Source: Ilyomonas sp964249755
Lineage (GTDB): Bacteria; Bacteroidota; Bacteroidia; Chitinophagales; Chitinophagaceae
Assembly (NCBI GenBank): GCA_964249755.1
Contig: CAXUDB010000001.1
Coordinates: 1,674,001 to 1,738,000, forward strand
DNA: 64,000 bases
Direction: 5' to 3'
Below are positions 58,940 through 64,000 of this stretch, piece after piece (positions within the stretch are counted from its first letter, which is position 1; every line of letters begins with the position of its first letter). The translations under genes and the position numbers were made by a program. The notes beneath the pieces are model-generated. The model was not told the origin of the DNA. It searched no databases and worked only from the letters and a program-made list of their open reading frames with translations.

Positions 58940-59340
58940 ATAAAGGATTTATAAATATGTAAGCCTGCCTGGAACAAATCCTCGCGGGTTTATTTTTAAC
59001 CTGCCTGTTCCAAAAAAGTGTAAACAAGGTTTGTTAGCTGTAAAACAACCTTGTTTTCGATCAAAACAACCTTGTTTTTACTTAAAACAACGTTGTTTAT
59101 CACTCAAACAAGGTTGTTTTAGATAAAAGCAAAACTGTTTTGCAAAAAAGCGGTTTAAATAATGAACATACCGGCTTACCAATGTAGAAGGCTTTTCTAT
59201 AAAGAGATCATATTTCTGAACAGAGAAACTTACTTTCAAAAATGCTTCCTGTTGTTATTGTGGAATAAACTGCGCAATGTTAGAAAAGATTGTAAAAAGG
59301 CTCTTAACCATTTTATAATACCTAATTGATAATTTTGAAT
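58940..59340. other. Intergenic region, 401 bp, containing a phased palindrome array
   Basis: No gene seen. The left part holds the 3' flank of trxB; the middle holds five repeats of AACAANNTTGTT (see separate entry); the right part is AT-rich and must contain the promoter of the serine hydrolase. Confidence 0.6.
59022..59120. repeat. Five palindromes AACAANNTTGTT spaced exactly 21 bp apart
   Basis: Palindrome centres lie at 28.5, 49.5, 70.5, 91.5 and 112.5 (within 59,000-59,112), exactly 21 bp apart, which is two helical turns. Copy 1 has one extra T in the right arm. The flanks between units are not conserved, so only the palindrome and spacing are under apparent constraint. A looser GCAAAACTGTTTTGC follows at 59129-59143. 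It is located about 220-320 bp before the serine hydrolase start. This looks like a multi-site operator array, though a selfish repeat is possible. Confidence 0.65.
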
Positions 59341-60585
59341 ATGAAATATGTTTTTCTCATTTCTATCGCCGCCATCACCTCTTTGCAATGTCGTTCGCAA
59401 ACAACTTATTCTGCCACCCGGCTTTCTTCTAAAACAGTGCAGCGACTGGATAGTTTGATGAACAAAGCGGTGGATAGTAACTGGGTAGGCGGTGCGGTTG
59501 GCTATATTGTTCAAAATGGAAAAGTAGTATACAACAAAGCCGTTGGCTATGCCGATAACGCTGCCGGTAAAAAAATGCAAACCGATGCTATCTTTCGCAT
59601 CGCTTCACAAACAAAAGCCATTACCAGCGTTGCTGTTATGATGCTGTATGATGAAGGCAAAATCGGGCTGAACGATCCTGTTTCGAAATATATTCCCGGC
59701 TTTGCCAACGCAAAAGTGGTGGATACTTATAGCGCGCAGGACACTACCTATACAACCGTTGCAGCCAGCCGGGAAGTTACCATCAAGGACTTGCTCACGC
59801 ACACGTCTGGTATAGACTACGCCGGAATTGGGTCGGATAAAATGAAAGCTATTTATGCTAAAGCAAAGCTGACACCGGGCTTTGGCAGCGATACAATGAT
59901 ACTGGCAAACATGGCGAATTTATTAGCAACACAGCCCTTAGTGCATCAGCCCGGCGCAGCGTTTACTTACGGTTTAAATGTGGATGTATTAGGGCGCGTG
60001 GTTGAAATTGTATCCGGTATGCCATTAGATAAATTTTTCAGTACCCGCATCTTTCAGCCCTTAGGCATGAGTGACACTTATTTTTATTTGCCAAAAGAAA
60101 AACAAGGCCGGCTCTCAAAAGTTTATACAGCTGATAGTACCGGCAACCTGTTGGAAGTATCGGGCCAATTCAAACAGTTTTCCGATTATCCTTTGCTGGC
60201 GCATGGTATTTATTTCGCAGGTGGCGCTGGATTGAGTTCTACGGCTGCCGACTACGCTAAGTTTCTAACTATGATGTTGCAGGAGGGTGAATTTAAGGGG
60301 CAACAATTATTGAAAAGAAGCACCGTTGAACTGATGACTACCAACCAGATTGATACTCTGCACTTGGGCAACGACAAATTTGGATTAGGCTTCGAAATCA
60401 GTACGGCTGAAAACGAAAAACAAACCGGCATTTCTGAAGGCGCTTTTTCCTGGGGTGGTTATTTTGGCACTACGTATTGGGTTGACCCGAAACGCAACCT
60501 GATTGGCGAATTTTTGATACAGGGCGCCGGTTTGCCACATGGCGGTGTTGCCAACGATTTTAAGTTGCTGGTTTATAAAAAATAA
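59341..60585 (+). CDS. Secreted class C beta-lactamase-like serine hydrolase
   Basis: A 414-residue penicillin-binding-protein-fold enzyme. The signal peptide ends near LQCRSQ; its internal Cys could be lipidated, but the lipobox is weak. The SxxK catalytic motif is in FRIASQTKAITSVAVMMLY (Ser about 85, Lys about 88), the Tyr motif probably in FTYGLNVDVLGRVVEI, and the third motif GGYFGTTYWVDP near the end. Such proteins act as esterases or D,D-peptidases; a role as a true beta-lactamase is not supported. Start at MKYVFLISIA; five codons of open frame precede it. Confidence 0.85.
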   Translation: MKYVFLISIAAITSLQCRSQTTYSATRLSSKTVQRLDSLMNKAVDSNWVGGAVGYIVQNGKVVYNKAVGYADNAAGKKMQTDAIFRIASQTKAITSVAVMMLYDEGKIGLNDPVSKYIPGFANAKVVDTYSAQDTTYTTVAASREVTIKDLLTHTSGIDYAGIGSDKMKAIYAKAKLTPGFGSDTMILANMANLLATQPLVHQPGAAFTYGLNVDVLGRVVEIVSGMPLDKFFSTRIFQPLGMSDTYFYLPKEKQGRLSKVYTADSTGNLLEVSGQFKQFSDYPLLAHGIYFAGGAGLSSTAADYAKFLTMMLQEGEFKGQQLLKRSTVELMTTNQIDTLHLGNDKFGLGFEISTAENEKQTGISEGAFSWGGYFGTTYWVDPKRNLIGEFLIQGAGLPHGGVANDFKLLVYKK

Positions 60586-60635
60586 GCTTCTGTTTGTGCA
60601 GTAAAAACATTTTTCATCATTCTACCTCATTTTAA

Positions 60636-61016
60636 ATGATTACGATACAACTGCTGAACCTTTCGTTTTATTCGTATCATGGTATCTATGAAGCAGAAAA
60701 AAGTGTGGGCGGCGAATATGAAGTAACGGTTTCGGTAAGTCATCACGAAAAAACAAGTCCCGTTTTGCATATAAACGAAACGATAGATTATGTGTCTGTG
60801 TATGAGCTGCTCAAACAGCACATGCAAAAGCGGAGGCAGTTGTTAGAAACCATTGCTACCACGTTTGCAGAAGATGTGTTGGCACAATTTGCGGATGCAG
60901 AGGAAGTGAGTATTATTATTATCAAGAAGCATCCGCCATTGCCTTCGTTTCAGGGAAGTGTGGCGGTTCATTATTCAACAAAAAGATCACTTCAGAAAAC
61001 ACAGGAAGATAACTGA
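60636..61016 (+). CDS. folB: Dihydroneopterin aldolase FolB
   Basis: Folate biosynthesis enzyme converting dihydroneopterin to 6-hydroxymethyl-dihydropterin. The family start ITIQLLNLSFYSYHGIYEAEKSVG is clear, with the pterin-binding Glu and Tyr. The middle INETIDYVSVYELLKQHM and the C-terminal VSIIIIKKHPPLPSFQGSVAV are also typical, the last containing the catalytic Lys. The length of 126 is usual. The next gene's open frame overlaps its end, but I place that start 79 nt downstream of the folB stop. Confidence 0.93.
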   Translation: MITIQLLNLSFYSYHGIYEAEKSVGGEYEVTVSVSHHEKTSPVLHINETIDYVSVYELLKQHMQKRRQLLETIATTFAEDVLAQFADAEEVSIIIIKKHPPLPSFQGSVAVHYSTKRSLQKTQEDN

Positions 61017-61095
61017 GGAAAGTAAGGACACGAGAAGGAGAAGCATAATTTTTGAAAAGACAAGAACGATAAGGAGAAATACAGTTTCTAAGAAG

Positions 61096-61884
61096 ATGAA
61101 GACAATTGAGCGTATGAAGATGATTGAAAGAATAGTATTGGCTTGCATGATGACAGGTTTTTTACTCGCAAATGCTACAGCGCAAACAGCAGAGGAAGGC
61201 TTGCAAAAAGCAAATGCTTTGTACAAACAATTCAGAGAGGCAGATGCATTAGCGGCTTATAAAGAGGTAGTGAAGATAGATGCAAATAACATGACCGCTT
61301 TAGTAAAATGTGTAGAACTCAGTTCATCTTTGGGCAATAAACAGGCAGACAAAAGCGCCCGTGAAGCTTATTTTTTTGCAGCGAAAGAATATGCACATTT
61401 AGCACTGGCATCGAATGCAAAGAACGCAGATGCTTATTATGCGCAGGCATTGGCTTATGCAAATCTTTCTCAAACAGAAGAAGAAAACAAACAAGTGATA
61501 GAAGATGTAAAGCAGATCAAACTCAATGCTGATAAGGGGTTAGCTATTAATTCGGGTCATGCTTTGTTGAATTACATGGAAGGTAAATGGCATTATGAAA
61601 TGCTGGATTTAAACTGGCTGAAAAAAGCGGCTCTAAAAACATTTTACGGCAAAGGCTTTCCTAAACCCGACATTGATTCGGCAGTTTTTTACATGGAAAA
61701 GTGTCGTTCATTAGAGCCGTATTTTGTGCAGAACTATTGGGATCTTGCCAAAGCTTACCAGCTTAATAAAAAGCCAACGATGGAAATGGAAGTGTTATCA
61801 AAAATGGTGAAGCTGCCCAACCGGACGGCAGATGATGCGGCTTTAAAGGCAGAAGGAAAAAAGCGGCTGCAGGCTTTAGAATAG
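61096..61884 (+). CDS. Secreted TPR-containing protein
   Basis: A 262-residue exported protein. Start at MKTIERMKMIERI, opening a signal peptide ending in ANATAQ; Met codons 6 and 8 residues later are alternatives. TPR-like helices include AEEGLQKANALYKQFREADA, NMTALVKCVELSSSLGN, ADAYYAQALAYANLSQ and YWDLAKAYQLNKKPTMEMEV. No catalytic motif. The operon with folB is plausible, spacing 79 nt. The role is unknown; such proteins occur as periplasmic assembly factors. Confidence 0.72.
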   Translation: MKTIERMKMIERIVLACMMTGFLLANATAQTAEEGLQKANALYKQFREADALAAYKEVVKIDANNMTALVKCVELSSSLGNKQADKSAREAYFFAAKEYAHLALASNAKNADAYYAQALAYANLSQTEEENKQVIEDVKQIKLNADKGLAINSGHALLNYMEGKWHYEMLDLNWLKKAALKTFYGKGFPKPDIDSAVFYMEKCRSLEPYFVQNYWDLAKAYQLNKKPTMEMEVLSKMVKLPNRTADDAALKAEGKKRLQALE

Positions 61885-61916
61885 CAAAAGAATAAATCGA
61901 CGTCAGATGATTGACA

Positions 61917-61963
61917 TTATAATAAAAAGGCTCACTTTTCTAAAGTGAGCCTTTTTATTATAA
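61917..61963. terminator. Bidirectional terminator between the TPR gene and nusG
   Basis: A 22-bp perfect stem (61917-61938 with 61942-61963) centred on AAGGCTCACTTT with AT tracts on both sides and a 3-nt loop. It lies between converging genes and should end both transcripts. Confidence 0.92.
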
Positions 61964-61980
61964 CGTATGATATAGTTGAA

Positions 61981-62580
61981 CTAATTAATCTTTTCAACCT
62001 GCATGTAATTCAACTCAACCGGCGTAGAACGTCCGAAAATTTTCACCGATACTTTCAGTTTTTTCTTTTCATCCGTAATCTCTTCAATCACACCGTTAAA
62101 GTCATTAAACGGACCTTCAATGATCTTGATGGTTTCACCAATGATGAAGGGTTCACTCAAAGTTGCACCTTGGTCGTTCATTTCATCTACTTTACCCAGC
62201 ATCCTGATCACTTCGGCTTTGCGCAGCGATATAATATTTCCCTTGCTGCCTTTTCCATCCGTCAAAAAGTGCATTACATTGCTAAGGTTGCTGATGTAGA
62301 GAATCATGTCATCGTTCAGCTTGCCACTGGCCACTTCAAGAAACAAATAACCAGGGTAGTTATTTCTTTCCCGCATCACTTTCTTGCCGTTTTGAACCTT
62401 GTAAACTTTTTCTGTCGGTAAAAAAACCTGTTTTACAATATTATTCCAGTTGTTGCGGGAGATATCTTTATCAAGGTATTCTTTTACTTTTCTCTCCTTG
62501 CCGCTCACAACACGCAACGCATACCATTTAGAGTCGGATTCCTGCTGTTGCACTTCTGTTTCCTGTACCGGATTTTCCAT
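61981..62580 (-). CDS. nusG: Transcription termination/antitermination protein NusG
   Basis: Binds RNA polymerase and couples transcription to ribosomes or Rho. NGN domain: KWYALRVVSGKERKVKEYLD and VMRERNNYPGYLFLEVASG (about 60-85). KOW domain: IIGETIKIIEGPFNDFNGVI and the closing VSVKIFGRSTPVELNYMQVE. 199 residues, with a short Gln/Glu-rich N-terminal extension. It follows secE by 10 nt in the classic secE-nusG arrangement. Confidence 0.97.
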   Translation of the reverse strand: MENPVQETEVQQQESDSKWYALRVVSGKERKVKEYLDKDISRNNWNNIVKQVFLPTEKVYKVQNGKKVMRERNNYPGYLFLEVASGKLNDDMILYISNLSNVMHFLTDGKGSKGNIISLRKAEVIRMLGKVDEMNDQGATLSEPFIIGETIKIIEGPFNDFNGVIEEITDEKKKLKVSVKIFGRSTPVELNYMQVEKIN

Positions 62581-62590
62581 ATTCTTTAGG

Positions 62591-62785
62591 TTATTGGAAC
62601 AAAGAGTAAATCAACTTCAGCAGCCAACTGCTTGCCAAGTCCATCAAGCCAACAATAGCCGTAATCACAGCTGTTGCCACTAGTACAATTACAGTAGATT
62701 GCTGCAACTGACTCCAGGTAGGCCAACTTACTTTATCAACCAGTTCGTGATAAGATTCTTTAAAATAAAGAGAGATTTTATTCAC
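62591..62785 (-). CDS. secE: Preprotein translocase subunit SecE
   Basis: Essential small subunit of the SecYEG channel. 64 residues with an amphipathic N-terminal helix (YFKESYHELVDKVSWPTWSQ, the diagnostic VxWPTxxE/Q motif) and one membrane helix (TVIVLVATAVITAIVGLMDLA). It lies between tRNA-Trp and nusG on the minus strand, the normal order in Bacteroidota. Confidence 0.96.
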   Translation of the reverse strand: MNKISLYFKESYHELVDKVSWPTWSQLQQSTVIVLVATAVITAIVGLMDLASSWLLKLIYSLFQ

Positions 62786-62870
62786 TGAAATAATTTGAAA
62801 ATTTCAAAACTTGAATGTAGTAACGAAAGACTTATTTATCAAAATATCTCATTACCTCATTCTCAAATTG

Positions 62871-62942
62871 CACGGGTACTAGGATTCGAACCCAGATCGA
62901 AGGTTTTGGAGACCTCTATACTAACCGTTGTACGATACCCGT
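62871..62942 (-). tRNA. trnW: tRNA-Trp (anticodon CCA)
   Basis: The complement folds into a full cloverleaf: acceptor ACGGGTA/TACCCGT, D stem GTAC/GTAT, anticodon stem GAGGT/ACCTT (one G-T pair) with loop CTCCAAA, and T arm CTGGG/CCTAG around TTCGAAT. The anticodon is CCA (62907-62909). The discriminator base is G, as expected for tRNA-Trp. The 3' CCA is not encoded. It lies between tuf and secE. Confidence 0.95.
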
Positions 62943-62947
62943 GTAAG

Positions 62948-62985
62948 AAAATCAGCTAATCAACCTCTGCTGATTAGCTGATTTT
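62948..62985 (-). terminator. Hairpin between tuf and tRNA-Trp
   Basis: AAAATCAGCTAATCA (62948-62962) and its perfect complement (62971-62985) form a 15-bp stem with an 8-nt loop, 21 nt after the tuf stop. TTTTCTT follows on the minus strand. It ends or attenuates tuf transcription just before the tRNA. Confidence 0.85.
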
Positions 62986-63006
62986 GTAAATATAAGAACT
63001 TCTTTC

Positions 63007-64000
63007 TTATTTGATAATCTCAGTAACCTGACCAGCACCTACGGTACGACCACCTTCGCGGATGGCGAACTTCAAGCCTTTCTCCATGGCGATGGGCTGA
63101 ATCAGTTTTACAGTCAGACCGATGTTGTCACCCGGCATTACCATTTCTGTTCCTTCAGGTAACTGCACTTCACCGGTTACGTCGGTAGTACGGAAGTAAA
63201 ACTGAGGACGGTAGTTATTAAAGAAAGGAGTGTGACGGCCGCCTTCTTCTTTGCTCAGTACATAAACTTCGCATTTGAATTCGGTGTGCGGCGTGATAGA
63301 CTTCGGCTTCACGATAACCATACCGCGGCGAATATCTTTCTTTTCAATACCACGTAACAGCAAGCCAGCGTTATCACCAGCCTGACCTTCGTCCAATAAT
63401 TTCTTAAACATCTCTACGCCGGTAACGACAGAAGACAATGGGTGCGGAATTAAACCAACGATTTCAACAGCTTCACCTACTTTCACAATACCGCGCTCAA
63501 TTCGACCGGTAGCTACCGTGCCACGACCTGTAATAGAAAACACGTCTTCTACAGACATCAGGAACGGTTGGTCAATCGGACGGGGAGGTAAAGGAATATA
63601 AGAATCAACAGCATCCATCAGCTCTTCCACTTTCTTCACCCACTGTGCTTCACCCGCCAAAGCGCCGGTAGCAGAACCTTGAATGATTGGAGTATTGTCG
63701 CCATCAAAGCCGTTTTTGGAAAGGATTTCGCGGATTTCCATTTCTACCAGTTCCAGCAGTTCAGGATCATCCACCAAATCCACTTTATTCATAAATACCA
63801 CCATGCGGGGTACACCCACTTGGCGGGCCAGTAGAATGTGCTCTCTGGTTTGCGGCATCGGACCATCGGTAGCAGCTACCACGAGGATAGCACCGTCCAT
63901 CTGCGCTGCGCCGGTAATCATGTTCTTTACATAGTCAGCGTGACCCGGGCAATCTACGTGCGCATAGTGGCGGGCTACTGTTTCGTATTCTACGTGCGCT
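63007..64000 (-). CDS. tuf: Elongation factor Tu, partial (start beyond the window)
   Basis: GTPase that delivers aminoacyl-tRNA to the ribosome. The frame stays open to the window edge, so the N-terminal part including the P loop is missing; about 331 codons are present. Visible: AHVDCPGHADYVKNMITGAA (G3 and effector region), FMNKVDLVDDPELLELV (NKxD guanine motif), VATGRIERGIVKVG of domain 2 and the C-terminal FAIREGGRTVGAGQVTEIIK. It is upstream of tRNA-Trp, secE and nusG, on the same strand. Confidence 0.97.
   Translation of the reverse strand, partial: AHVEYETVARHYAHVDCPGHADYVKNMITGAAQMDGAILVVAATDGPMPQTREHILLARQVGVPRMVVFMNKVDLVDDPELLELVEMEIREILSKNGFDGDNTPIIQGSATGALAGEAQWVKKVEELMDAVDSYIPLPPRPIDQPFLMSVEDVFSITGRGTVATGRIERGIVKVGEAVEIVGLIPHPLSSVVTGVEMFKKLLDEGQAGDNAGLLLRGIEKKDIRRGMVIVKPKSITPHTEFKCEVYVLSKEEGGRHTPFFNNYRPQFYFRTTDVTGEVQLPEGTEMVMPGDNIGLTVKLIQPIAMEKGLKFAIREGGRTVGAGQVTEIIK

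Noticed and set aside
59022..59120. CRISPR array or coding heptad repeat
   Set aside because: The repeat is 12-16 bp with 9-bp or shorter spacers, far below CRISPR dimensions, and stop codons exclude a coding repeat.

Overview
The window is a chromosomal segment of a Bacteroidota bacterium, most likely a member of the Chitinophagaceae or a close relative. The evidence is a SusC/SusD pair, two proteins with type IX secretion (T9SS) C-terminal sorting domains, a propeller-type hybrid sensor kinase, menaquinone synthesis by the futalosine route, the tuf / tRNA-Trp / secE / nusG order, and start sites without obvious Shine-Dalgarno sequences. I cannot name a genus from sequence alone. I see no CRISPR array, prophage, insertion sequence or rRNA.

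Layout. 0-7 kb: dnaB, the cbpA-cbpM chaperone pair, rimM, and a divergent cluster of a cytoplasmic esterase, an ATP-grasp ligase, a 35-codon ORF and a YbdK-type carboxylate-amine ligase. 7-16 kb: a tiny lipoprotein, a secreted trehalase, two T9SS cargo proteins (a PQQ-propeller protein and an aldose dehydrogenase), an S9 peptidase and a GNAT acetyltransferase, several closed by strong hairpin terminators. 16-39 kb: a glycan-use region with a GH31 enzyme, a 1393-residue hybrid sensor kinase, an AraC regulator, a decayed SusC-like 5' remnant, an intact SusC/SusD pair, two GH78 alpha-L-rhamnosidases, a fucose/arabinose isomerase-like protein and a RhaT symporter. Together these look like a rhamnoside-use locus. 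39-44 kb: an NDH-2 enzyme, a YkuD_2 lipoprotein, and a Gfo/Idh/MocA - cytochrome c - DUF1080 operon that fits 3-keto-sugar chemistry.

44.3-49.1 kb is the most unusual part. It is one minus-strand operon encoding four secreted, strongly diverged paralogs, followed by a 7-TM protein, a one-TM histidine kinase and a NarL-type response regulator. The paralogs share an N-terminal LKxxLD-like motif and all end in an NPIPP tail. The first two genes carry nearly identical 50-nt leaders although their proteins are barely alignable, and palindromic TGCGTA-N4-TACGCA sites lie upstream. I do not recognise this system.

49-64 kb is mostly housekeeping: fabD, mqnB and mqnD (menaquinone), a class IV aminotransferase, a Nif3-like protein with its zinc-ribbon partner, TPR proteins, cysteine synthase, trxB, a class C serine hydrolase, folB, nusG, secE, tRNA-Trp and a tuf gene cut by the window edge. 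Between trxB and the serine hydrolase lie five 12-bp palindromes spaced exactly 21 bp apart.
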